Of a DNA stretch of 64,000 nt, positions 1-11,458 are shown piece by piece; the stretch's first letter is position 1; every line of letters starts with the position of its first letter. Made by a program: the position numbers and the translations under genes. Origin of the DNA: Piscicola geometra (Eukaryota > Annelida > Clitellata > Hirudinida > Piscicolidae). Where the stretch lies: NCBI GenBank assembly GCA_943735955.1, contig OX030965.1, positions 6,829,003 through 6,893,002 on the forward strand, read 5' to 3'. Under the pieces are notes generated by a model. The model ran no database searches. It was not told the DNA's origin and worked only from the letters and a program-made list of their open reading frames with translations.

Positions 1-49
1 ATTTTTTATTTGAATTTCTTATGATTTTTATTTTTATATTTCAATTCAG

Positions 50-849
50 GAGTAGAAGAAACCAATAAGACAAAAACCACTATCGAAACTCCAGGTTAGA
101 AGACCTAAAATCCTATCAAATTCTTTAAATATTTATTTAACTCTTTTTAAAGCCTTACTTTAATTTAAATATTTAAAAAAAATTAAACTAAGTGATCATA
201 ATATTAATATAACTTCACTTTTTTAAACATGATACCTAAAGACGCCCTCCAATCGAATTGCGACTATCCATTCTCGTGGAAAACTGGTTCGAATTTTGAC
301 CACGCTTTAAACCTTGTAGCATTAATTAAATACAACCTAAAGCCACAAAATAAATCACAAAACTATCAAACTCACTCCATCACTACACCATACTTCACCA
401 CGCCACACCACTCCATCACTACACCATACTTCACCACGCCACACCACTCCATCACTACTCCCTGAATCACACCGCCAACCTCACCACGGCGCCTCAATCA
501 TCTCGTCACACATCGAAACTAATGCATATTGAATTTCTTCAGCCTGACCTCACCACAGCGAGGACCGCCATTATCACAATCGCCGTTGTTTTGGGCATTT
601 GTCTGATCGCTTCCCTCGTGGCGAACGTTGCGCTAGCTGTGTTAGTGCCCTTTAACCCATCTCTAATTTCCGTTTTATGTTTGATGTAATATATAAAATT
701 ATGGAAGTTAAAATGCTTCGAAATGATTCTTTAATTTCGTTTTTTTTCATGTTTTCAGAATGCTGTTCAAAAAAAGGAAAATGCCAATAGCGCCAGTAGT
801 GGCAGAAAAGAATGAAGCGAAAGAAGAGTATTTTCATTATTCATCTTAG
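50..849 (+). CDS. C-terminal exons of a small single-pass membrane protein (5' part outside window)
   Basis: Three exons join in phase: 50-94, 559-640 and 759-849 (stop TAG 847-849). They encode a short Thr/Lys-rich stalk (GVEETNKTKTTIETP), one strongly hydrophobic segment of about 25 residues (core IITIAVVLGICLIASLVA), and a basic then acidic cytoplasmic tail starting LFKKRKM and ending YFHYSS. A stalk, one TM helix and a KKRK stop-transfer cluster suggest a type I membrane or adhesion protein, but I do not recognise the family. Exon 1 needs one base from an upstream exon, so the gene starts left of the window. Splice sites are GT-AG (donors gttaga and gttagt). The intron at 95-558 has a 36-bp repeat. 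A poly(A) signal follows at 940. The model rests on phase agreement and the TM segment, not on homology. Confidence 0.5.
373..458 (+). repeat. 36-bp tandem repeat, about 2.4 copies
   Basis: Two full copies (373-408, 409-444) and a partial third, beginning CACTCCATCACTACACCATA. It lies in the intron before the TM exon, about 100 bp from the acceptor, and is C/A-rich on the sense strand like the 3' ends of many introns in this window. Confidence 0.85.
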
Positions 850-939
850 TCGGCGTCTAAGTTTTGACTAAGCAACTTTCGTTTTCTTTTTGATAATTTA
901 TTTTTAATCTTCTAAGCATCTAGAACTGTGTTTTTGTAT

Positions 940-945
940 AATAAA
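940..945 (+). terminator. AATAAA poly(A) signal of the left-edge membrane protein gene
   Basis: AATAAA lies 90 bp after the stop codon at 849 and is followed by a T/G-rich stretch. Its position fits the cleavage signal of the upstream gene. Confidence 0.5.
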
Positions 946-1551
946 GTGTTTTCTCGACTGCATCAAATTTAGCTATTTAACTTCTTTGAAACTAATTCAT
1001 GTTAACATCGTTTTTTTGATTGAACGAACTTTCATAACGTTTTAAAGGATCTTTTTTATTTCGATTTGTGGATATTAAAGCTTTTAAAAATATTTATTCG
1101 GAAATAAACTATTACATTTTATTATTTTATTTTTTACAAATTTAATACTGGTCTGAAAAACTAAAAACAAATAAAAACAAAAAGAAAACCGAAAAGGAAA
1201 ATATATTATTGGAATCGGAAGTTGTTACGCCTAAGATTTTATGGAAAATACTTTTTCTAAAATTATTTTTTTCGAAATGTAATGATCCCAGTTGGAGGCA
1301 CCACGTCCTGAAGGTAGAAAAAGAAAATAGAATTCAATTAAAGTCTTTGCAACTTTTATTAATTTGATGCAATCAGGTGGAATCCTTAAAAAGTATCACT
1401 AAACGCACATTTCGCTTTCAAATCAAACAAGAAAAAGAATCGCCTGATTGATTGACTGAACAACCGAAAGCTATTGACATCGATTCTTGGTTTGACTCAA
1501 TGGATTTAATGCGGAAAAACATGCTGTTCTGATATGATTTTCAAGAAAAAA

Positions 1552-1765
1552 CCACATAAACAAGTTTAATACAAACCACATAAACAAGTTGATTACAAAC
1601 CATAGAAACAATTTAAAAACAAACCACATAAACAAGTTGAATACAAACCACATAAACAAGTTGAATACAAACCACAGAAACAATTTAAAAACAAACCACA
1701 TAAACAAGTTGAACACAAAACACATGAAAAAAGTAAATACAAAACACATAAAGAAGTTAAACGAT
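1552..1765. repeat. 24-bp minisatellite, about 9 diverged copies
   Basis: Tandem copies of a unit containing ACAAACCACATAAACAAGTT, with AGAAACAATTTAAAA variants alternating. Open frames on both strands across it (such as the repeated NHINKLN) come from a 24-bp period without stops. It lies in the 850-2253 intergenic stretch, which is otherwise AT-rich with no gene I can support. Confidence 0.85.
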
Positions 1766-2492
1766 TGCATCAATAGAACGAACACGAAAACAAGAGTGAC
1801 CGAACTAGAAGGTTTTTTTAAATTAAAAAAAACTTTATTCTTCACGGCATGACAGACGCAAGTCATGCTACAACAAATAAAAAAATAAAAAAGGAACAAA
1901 AACCAAAATCAAATCAAGGAAGCAAAACATGTTGAATTTTAAAAATGAAAAATAATATAAATTTAAAATAGGTTAAGATGTAACCAACAAGTAAAAAGAC
2001 TTTTTGGAAGAGGAAACAATTTTTAACAAGTTGAACTTCGAAAAAGTAAATTTAAAATTTGTAGGACATGAATATTCAGAATGCTGAACAAATGTATGCA
2101 ATGATGGAGGTCTCAAACGCTAGTAGACTTAACGAGAAAAATAAATATTTTAGAAAATATATTAAAAACAGTTAGAAAACAACATTAACATTTAAAAAAA
2201 GCTGATGGTATTTTTTAAAGATATAAAACTATAAAAATAAGTATGGTACTATTGGCAGTGAATGAAAGTTCTTTTGCAGCTCAAGATGGAGAAATTAGTC
2301 TAGTGAGGGTAGAAGCTAACTTACAAAAGAGAGGTTTGTGAAGCTAGTGAGTACGGGGGGTGACTTGGAAATGTGGATGGAATGAGAAGTTAGTGAAGCA
2401 GAAGTTAACTTAGGAGGGAGTGAGTGGAAGGAGGGAGAAGATAGTGAGGGTGGTTGGAGGAAGAAGTTAGTGGGGGTGGAATGAAGGAGGAG

Positions 2493-4759
2493 TTAGTGGG
2501 GGTGGTTGGGCGAGTTCTTGGCGTACGTGAGCAGGATCGCCCTCCACTTGCGCAGCATCTTCTTCTTGAAGTCGACGTTGAAGGCTCGCATCTTGGCGCT
2601 GATCTGCTGCAGCTGCTGGTCGCTGATGGTCTGCAGGATGTGCACCAGGTGAGGCACGCTGTCGTAGATGACGCAGTGTGGCAGTGCCTGGTAGAAGTCG
2701 GCGTAGTTGACCCAGAACAAAATGTCCTCAAAGTCAAAGTCGTCTTTCGGGTCTGGAACATGTTTCTGCGAAGGGTGGGCAGGAACGACGGACTTTTTCA
2801 TCTTTTTGTGCATGAAAGCGCCTTCGAATGATCTGAAGAAAAAAAACTGTTATTTTAAAAATCTATTTAAAAGCACTTTAGAATTTTATAAAAAAGCGCT
2901 ATATGAACACTTTTGATTAAGTGATAGGCTGCACAAGCAGTCATGCGACCATGCAAGGACGAACCTCTCTGGCATGAGGAAGTGCTTGAGTTGCCAGGTG
3001 GCGAGGAGGCGAGGAGAGGGCACGAACATGGGGATGTTCATGCGGTACTGCTCGAAGATGCTCATCACCGACACCTGGTACGGGATGTGCACCACCCCGC
3101 GCCGAGCTGCAGCGCTTGCGTACTCGTAGTGTGGGAGTTCAGTTGTCTTCACTGTGCAGTTAAGCTGTGAACGTGAAATTTTTATGAATACTTTTTTAAT
3201 TAACTAAAAGATTGATTATCTTGAAACATTTTGTGAAAGCCAAATTTAATGTTTAAAAGGCAAAAAAAATTTATATTAAAAAAATAACTGAATAGAAGAA
3301 GTGGGGCCAATTGGCAAAATCAGACAAATAATTGATCACTATTTTATATTGCGAAATAGAAATATAACCCGTATCAACATATTAGATTGATTGAATGAAA
3401 ACATTTGTATTGACCATAATTTTCACTGTATTCAAAAAAAGTATTATTAACGGACCTTTAAGCAGGCGATATTGAAACCCTCTTTGAAGTTCTTCATGAA
3501 GCCATTATCCCTGCGTCGGAAGAGAATGAAGTGTGGGTCGGTGTTTGTGTACTCGGCGCCAGTGTAGTCGCAGATGCTGGGCAAGTGAAAGGTCTTCACG
3601 CCACTGTAATACGTGATGAACTGCGCGTCGTACAGGTTGTTGCCTGCTATGACGTTCCAAGGCTGCCTCGCCAGTTGCCTGTAGTCTTCGTTCAACTTGT
3701 TGAGGCGCTCTGGCGTGTATCTGCCTACGTCGTACCTGTTTGAGAAGGCAACAACACGAATCCATCGGAGGAAGCCAGAATCCTAGCGATCAAGAAGTAT
3801 TTAGAACTCTTTAAAGCATCAGTTCGTCACGTTCGAAACCTGGTGGAAGCCTGGATGAGGACACTCTTGTTGAGTTTGACGTAGACCTGGCAGAGAGAGG
3901 CTGGGTAGCCACAGTACACCACGTCCACTGCTTTCATCTCGGCGTCTTCGAGATATTTCTCGACGTAAGTGTCTTCAAGTGGAGGCTTCAAGTCGAGCAC
4001 ATTGTCAGATGTCAAGATCTACAATTTCAATTATATATTCGTTTTCCGTTTCGTAATTAATAGTTACAGATTTGAAATATCGTTTTAACTTTTCCAAAAT
4101 GTTTTTCAAAACTATTTATAAAATTTTCTAAAAACGCGAAACAATTAGAAACACCTTGAGGTGCTTTTTAGCGTTGCAGTCGTGCCATTCACATCTCCAC
4201 GGATCCAAGTTGTAGTCCTTAACCTGGAACGTATTTTGCAGAAAATGCATTCATTAAGAATAAAATAAACGCTACTAAAGCTTCAAAATTCGAAGACTTT
4301 CACTGTAAGTGCCGGAGTCCCGAATGGAAGAACAGCATAGAAAGAAGAAAGAAGAGCACTCACGACGACTCCGAAGGGTTTGAGGACGTTGGCGATGTCT
4401 TTGACGGGCGTCATGTGCCACTCGGTGGCCCAGATGAGGAGCGGCTTGACGTGGAAGATCTTCTTGGCGACGATGCGTGCCGAAGGAGGCAGGATCGAGG
4501 TGTTCGTCAGCTCCTCGTACGCCTCTCCGGCCTCCACGCCCTCTTCCAGCTCCGAGCCGGCCAGGAACGCCTGCAGCACAGCGCCCACCTCCGTGCTCTT
4601 CCACTCCGCTGAATCCTTATTTTTCATTATATAAACCCCACTTTGCAGGATGTCTAGTGTTTTTTTACTCGATTCCTTTTCTCTTGAGACTAGCCAAAAC
4701 ATCAGCACCATTCCCACACAAGCCATCAACAGGACACCAATTTTCAGATTTTTCAACAT
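2493..4759 (-). CDS. Type II membrane protein, putative lumenal glycosyltransferase-like enzyme, paralogue 1
   Basis: Six exons on the minus strand: 4759-4364, 4223-4155, 4018-3840, 3735-3456, 3164-2965 and 2832-2493. Together they give 1464 nt, 487 residues and no frame break. Residues about 7-24 form one hydrophobic anchor after a short basic N-terminus (MLKNLKIG), and the rest is soluble, the layout of Golgi/ER type II enzymes. Landmarks are KPLLIWATEWHMTPVKDIA, WRCEWHDC, DVVYCGYPASLCQVYVKLNK, GRYTPERLNKLNEDYRQL, NVIAGNNLYDAQFITYY and DPKDDFDFEDILFW. I recall similar uncharacterised animal and protist proteins but no named family. The enzyme call is inferred from topology and the mixed alpha/beta look; no catalytic motif is proven. 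The gene is the inverted twin of 9137-11458. The N-terminus differs strongly from the twin up to about codon 50 and is then almost identical. Confidence 0.8.
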
Positions 4760-7700
4760 GAGAGATTCAGCCTGGATTCGGAATAAAGAAATCTTTTATT
4801 TGGCTAATATAATAAGCACTTGAGATTTTCTTATGAATGAATAAATATTTCAGATTTTACTCGCAGATTTGAACCATTTTCAAAATTTTAAATGTTCTAA
4901 CTGGTTCACAAGTTATCAAAGTTTGAAACTCGCATAATTAACGTGTTTTAAAGAAATAGTTGCATTTCACTAAATGAGAAACACATAAAATCAGCTATCA
5001 GCTCAAATAATCTTCTCTAAGACACAGACTTTGAGCCAAATCGTGTATGCCACAAACTCTATCGATGCTTCCAAATATGAGATAAGAATGATTCTAATAT
5101 TCTAATCATTATTATAAATTAGATGACAAAGGGCACGCTGAAATTCTCCCGTTATTAATTCTAATTTATTTCATAGCGTCAGAAACAGTCAAGAAGCTCG
5201 TTGAAAGTCGGAGCCGACCGGAAAACACACTCAAACATGTCAAGCTCAATGCAAATAATTAAGGCTGTTCAATGACTATAAATGAAAATATCACCGAAAG
5301 AATACCACCGTTTATGTTTTGTATGTGTGGGTTTATTGTGTAGAACCTGATAGGCTCTTTTGACGTTTTTGACCACTACGAAACTTTTAAGATGCACCAG
5401 CCTGATGTAAACTGCTCATGATTTTTGTTAGACTGCTTGTTTTGTGTTATTTTTTTAGAAACTTTTTTCAACGATTTTAACAATATGGCATGTGATGTAC
5501 ACGCATGAATGATCGATCGATTTTTTACATTTAAGAACCAGCTTCACGTTTTCATTGATGAATTTGAAATAGATGTTGGTGAGATAAAGTTGAATAAGAT
5601 GTATAATGAAAAACCTTTTTGTCATTCGGAAGCAAAGTTACATTAAGGAAATTGTAATTATTTTTCCATTGAGAAAGTGATGCAAACTAATTGGAATTAA
5701 TTTATACAAATCATAAAGCAAATAACTAAAACTGGTGTGTCAATATAATAGAAACTGTTTGTCCAAGTAAATAAAACCGTTTCGTCGAAATAAATATATA
5801 AATTCAATAAAATCGTGCCAGCGTGTAACCTAGCAGCCATATTGATCGGAATTCCCGCCTTGCACAGTCTCGTGAAACCATTCGCTTCCCTAGCTGTTCT
5901 ACGAAATACGCAAGACAGGAGGTTGGTGTGTGAATATTAATTTTCATTATTGCAATTTATTTTATTTCCATTTTTATCAGATTATGTAATAATCTTCTTA
6001 ATTATAAACTATAAATTATGTTTCGTCTTTTGAAAATAAAACAATCGCAGTATCTAAGCGTGAGTTTTAAATGATAAAAATCAATAAGAAGTTATTAGTC
6101 TCATAAATAAAAATCAATAAAGTTTATTATCGAAAATGTAGTAAGAAGCGAAGCTTATACTGCAGCAGTTGCATTAACAGTTAAGTTCCTATTGAAATAT
6201 GCAACAATGTTGCATTGCGACATAGGCACATCTTTTGGCGGGTATACTGCTCTGCTTAAGAATTTGCTAGAGCAATGACATTTTTACATTATATAAAGGG
6301 ATAGTTAATCTTTACCCTGGTGGACAAAAATTAGTTATTGAAACAAGTTGTCGAAATTAGTTGCCGCGCTTTTGGAAAAAATAAGTGATGTCTAGGCATC
6401 ACTGTTCTAGTAAAATATTCTAAAGCAGTGAAATTTATTAAATAATAGATCAATAAATTACAATTTTTAATTATTTGCTACTTCATTGAAATAAGAAAGA
6501 AAAGAATTGAAAGCACTCACTTTCCGAAGCAAAAACGCTACAGAACTTGTTATAAATAGGCAAGACTATAACTTTTAAGAAGACTATAAAATAAATATGT
6601 GAAAGTTGTAAAATAATTGTAAAAAATATAATTAATAAAATTATTATTTGTCACATTTATAGAAAAGTGAACACAATATTTTCTCACAGGACGTTTTGAT
6701 ATGCATTTAATACACGATCACAACACATAAAAATCGCCTCAACCTACAGCCAGAAAATTACCATATTTAAAAAGCCCTGCGACTACCTACAGTTAAGAGT
6801 TCTGTATGCTTCACGATAATATCAAACCCATGTTATATAGGCCTGGCAAGACGCATAAGAGATGGGACTAGTATTGAGAGTTATTAAACAGGCATTTAAT
6901 CTCTATCCAATAGGCTTTCTTTCTTTCTCAGAGCCATCATTACAGCTCTGCATTGGTATCCCGTATGTGTGACATATGGTAACAGGCAAACACCAAAGTT
7001 GTTGAATGCAATTACCTAAGTAGTTTGTGTAATTTACTTATTAAACATTATTTTTTTATACATTTGCATTAGTTAATTAATCATTGGTTAAAGTCATTAG
7101 ACTACACTGTGACTCATTAAAGCATCCTCTGGTTGACAGTGTCTGCTACATTATGCTAAATCCTAATTATAATGAGACGTCGATTTAGTAATTAGATGCA
7201 ATACGTTTCAATGCGTTAAGTACCTCTTGGTTCGTACTATTAGCTTTTAGATTTTTATTTCAAAAGCAGTTGAAACTTAAAGAAAAAAGACGTCGCAACT
7301 ACATTCAGCAGCGCAATCCACCAACTTTATTCGATAAAAAGCGTGAGAACACTTTCAAACGAAATAGCAGAAGTTTTTAGATATCCAAATGAATCCCTAC
7401 ATCTAACGTGACAAACCTTTTCAGAATGATTGGAATCCAGACCTTTTATATGTTTATAGACCGACAAAATCACTCAACCTCAAAACGTTTGTATGATCAA
7501 CTTTTGATGACTTAAACTTTCATGGAGCTTGAATGAGGTAACTTGATGCTTCAGGCTGAAACTATGTTCGCTCTTCTAGCTAAGCCCGAAACGTCGAAAC
7601 ATTTTAGTAGTCCGTAGATCGAATCGATTTGTAATATTCAAGGTGTATTGTCTGAAACAATGAAAGCTTTTTGTTGCGAAAATAAATCTTGCCTACAAAG

Positions 7701-9136
7701 TCGGTTGATTATACAAATCATAGGCCATTGAAGGCGTGAGTGAACGATTTGCATAGAAGGTTTGAATAGAAGCTTCAAATGTCTTAGAGAAGTATCGAAA
7801 GATTTTTTAATATATAGGCAGTGTGCCTATAAATTATTTATATATAAATAATATACTATTATATTATTTGTATATAAATAATATATTATTATATTATTTG
7901 AATATAAATAATATACAATTATACTATTTGTATATAAATAATATACTATTATATTATTTGAATATAAATAATATACAATTATATTATTTGTATATAAATA
8001 ATATACTATTATATTATTTGTATATAAATAATATACTATTATATTATTTGTATATAAATAATATACTATTATATTATTAGTATATAAATAATATACTATT
8101 ATATTATTTGTATATAAATAATATACTATTATAATATTTGTATATAAATAATATACTATTATATTATTTGTATATAAATAATATACTATTATATTATTTG
8201 TATATAAATAATATACTATTATATTATTTGTATATAAATAATATACTATTATATTATTTGTATATAAATAATATACTATTATATTATTTGTATATAAATA
8301 ATATACTATTATATTATTTGTATATAAATAATATACTATTATATTATTTGTATATAAATAATATATTCAATATAAACACTTAATATATTCATAAAAACTG
8401 TTTCGTTTTTATTTTTTATGTGAAAGGAAACTTTATCCGTGTATGCAAGTGAAGATTTGATTTGATTTTGATAAAAACGAGTTTTATTTGTTTTTTTAAT
8501 AACAGAAATACCCCTTTTAAACTTTATTCCTGTCTGTATCCAGGAAAAAAACCAAAAGCAAACTTTCACAAAAAGGATGGGTAGTTGGAAAACATAAATT
8601 TCAAAATAAAAATTTTTTCTTGGCCGTAACTATCTTCAATTGAAGAAAAACAGATGTAATTTGAATAAGCTATGGGATAGTTTTCAAGTGTATTTGAAAA
8701 AATCTATAAATAATAATAAAATGTGTGGAGAAATAGCTGATTGATGTAAAAAAAATTATTCTTTAGATTTTAAATCTATGGCTAAATAATGCCTAGCTTC
8801 GGGACTAGGAGAGCATACACACAGCTTGAAGAGGGACTTGTCAATAAAGCAATAATTCCTTCTAACTTTTGTAAAAGCCTATCCAATAATTTGAAAAAGG
8901 ATATTTCATATAAATATGGGAAGAATTTCTAATATTATTTCTGTTTCTTTATTTCCAGACGAAAAAACTTCAAAAAGTATAAAATTATAAAATTTTGAAA
9001 TTTGGAATTTCGACCGCATTCTAACCTTAGTAGACATAGCAGTTAGACAAGACCATTTCAAGAACCTCTCAACCTCAAGCATATATCATAACACAAACAG
9101 AAGAAGGGAACACCACTAGCTTCAAAAGTTAATCTC
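4760..9136. other. AT-rich spacer between the divergent paralogues
   Basis: This 4.4 kb spacer separates the two ATGs. I see no supportable exon. It holds a 30-bp tandem array (7833-8371) and a small GC-richer patch near 5815-5945. Any shared promoter or 5' UTR exon of the two paralogues would lie here. The rest is AT-rich unique sequence. Confidence 0.7.
7833..8371. repeat. 30-bp AT-rich minisatellite, about 18 copies
   Basis: Near-perfect head-to-tail copies of a 30-bp unit containing ATTATTTGTATATAAATAAT. The 7-nt arms ATTATTT and AAATAAT are exact inverted repeats around GTATAT, so every unit can form a hairpin or cruciform. Variants (TTTGAATATAAAT near 7900-7970, TTAGTATAT near 8080) sit mostly at the left end. 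The period is a multiple of three, giving a meaningless YLYINNILLY reading frame. Confidence 0.95.
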
Positions 9137-11458
9137 ATGATAAAATATCAGAAAATTGTGCTTCTGATGTTGGCTTGTGGGCTGCTTTTATCAATGTTTT
9201 GGCTGTTCAAACACAAAGAAAAGTCCTACAATACAGTACTAGACAGTCTGAGCCATCCGATTTATATATTGAAAGAGAAGGAAGTAGCAGCGGAGTGGAA
9301 GAGCACGGAGGTGGGCGCTGTGCTGCAGGCGTTCCTGGCCGGCTCGGAGCTGGAAGAGGGCGTGGAGGCCGGAGAGGCGTACGAGGAGCTGACGAACACC
9401 TCGATCCTGCCTCCTTCGGCACGCATCGTCGCCAAGAAGATCTTCCACGTCAAACCGCTCCTCATCTGGGCCACCGAGTGGCACATGACGCCCGTCAAAG
9501 ACATCGCCAACGTCCTCAAACCCTTCGGAGTCGTCGTGAGTGCTCCTCTTTATTCTTTCTATGCTGTTCCTCCATTCGGGACTCCGGCACAGTGAAAGTC
9601 TTCGAATTTTGAAGCAAAAAACTTTACAACTTTAAACATTAGTGGTTACTTGAAAACCATACTGAAATTCTTGTGTTTTCGGACGATTTAGAAAGATGTT
9701 AACTTTCATAATTATACTTATTTCTTTTTTTTCTCACCTACCTACAGGTTAAGGACTACAACTTGGACCCGTGGAGGTGTGCATGGCACGACTGCAATGC
9801 TAAGAAGGACCTCAAGGTGTTTTCAATTTTAGCGGTTTTTATTTGAGAATCAAAAAATACTAATTGTTAAATAAACTCTTTCTCGTTAGAGGTAATTTGG
9901 TTCACACAATATGAAATACCTCAGGTTCTGAAACAATTAACGAGATAAAAAATATTCAATACTGAATCTCGTAAAATTAACAACTTAAAATTATTTAAAT
10001 GACCTGTGCTAATTTCCCTCTCTGCAATCAATTTTTCATTTGAAGTGCTGTTGTAGAGGAATGTCACTTACTTTTTCTTATAAAAGTGTTGGAATCTCGC
10101 ATGTCTTTATGGCAAAGCCAAAACCACATTATACGATTTCAGGTTTTAACACCACAAAATGTCTTGGATTTAGTGCCTGAAATAGAAGAAAAGTACATAA
10201 AAACGTACGAAAAAGACGCCGAGATGAAAGCAGTGGACGTGGTGTACTGTGGCTACCCAGCCTCTCTCTGCCAGGTCTACGTCAAACTCAACAAGAGTGT
10301 CCTCATCCAGGCTTCCACCAGGTTTCGAACGTTACGAACTGATGCTTTAAAGAGTTCTAAATACTTCTTGATCGCTAGGATTCTGGCTTCCTCCGATGGA
10401 TTCGTGTTGTTGCCTTCTCAAACAGGTACGACGTAGGCAGATACACACCAGAGCGCCTCAACAAGTTGAACGAAGACTACAGGCAACTGGCGAGGCAGCC
10501 TTGGAACGTCATAGCAGGCAACAATCTGTACGACGCGCAGTTCATCACGTATTACAGTGGCGTGAAGACCTTTCACTTGCCCAGCATCTGCGACTACACT
10601 GGCGCTGAGTACACAAACACCGACCCACACTTCATTCTCTTCCGACGCAGGGATAATGGCTTCATGAAGAACTTTTACGAAGACTTTGAAACTGCCTGTC
10701 TAGCTGTGAGTATCTATCACTACCTTAATGATAAAGGCATCTCGATCTCATCTAAGAACATCATACCAATCTCGCCCATTCACAGCTTAACTGCTCAGTG
10801 AAGACAACTGAACTTGCACACTACGAGTACGCAAGCGCTGCAGCTCGGCGCGGGGTGGTGCACATCCCGTACCAGGTGTCGGTGATGAGCATCTTCGAGC
10901 AGTACCGCATGAACATCCCCATGTTCGTGCCCTCTCCTCGCCTCCTCGCCACCTGGCAACTCAAGCACTTCCTCATGCCAGAGAGGTTCGTCCTGGCATG
11001 GTCGCATGACTGCTTGTGCAGCCTATCCCTTAATCAAAAGTGTTCATATAGCGCTTTTTTTAAAATTCAAAAGTGTTTTTAAATATATTTTTAAAATAAA
11101 AGTTTTTTTTATTTTCAGATCATTCGAAGGCGCCTTCATGCACAAAAAGATGAACAAGTCCGTCGTTCCTGCCCACCCTTCGCAGAAACATGTTCCAGAC
11201 CCGAAAGACGACTTTGACTTTGAGGACATTTTGTTCTGGGTCAACTACGCCGACTTCTACCAGGCACTGCCACACTGCGTCATCTACGACAGCGTGCCTC
11301 ACCTGGTGCACATCCTGCAGACCATCAGCGACCAGCAGCTGCAGCAGATCAGCGCCAAGATGCGAGCCTTCAACGTCGACTTCAAGAAGAAGATGCTGCG
11401 CAAGTGGAGGGCGATCCTGCTCACGTACGCCAAGAACTCGCCCAACCACCCCCACTAA
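9137..11458 (+). CDS. Type II membrane protein, putative lumenal glycosyltransferase-like enzyme, paralogue 2
   Basis: Six exons: 9137-9535, 9748-9816, 10143-10321, 10426-10705, 10786-10985 and 11119-11458. They give 1467 nt and 488 residues. The N-terminal anchor is about residues 6-24 (KIVLLMLACGLLLSMFWLF), followed by a stalk and a soluble domain sharing all the landmarks of the minus-strand twin: WATEWHMTPVKDIA, YCGYPASLCQVYVKLNK, GNNLYDAQFITYYSG and KMLRKWRAILLTYAK near the C-terminus. Exons 2-6 have exactly the lengths of the twin; exon 1 is one codon longer. Differences cluster in the first 50 codons, the start of exon 3 and the end of exon 4, with near-identity elsewhere, including parts of introns 1 and 3. 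The function is inferred only from topology; I do not recognise a named family. Confidence 0.82.

Noticed and set aside
229..465. 78-residue frame starting MIPKDALQ
   Set aside because: It lies in the intron between two phase-matched exons, and its second half is a 36-bp tandem repeat.
7833..8371. CRISPR-like spacing of a 30-bp repeat
   Set aside because: There are no spacers: units are directly adjacent and the genome is eukaryotic.
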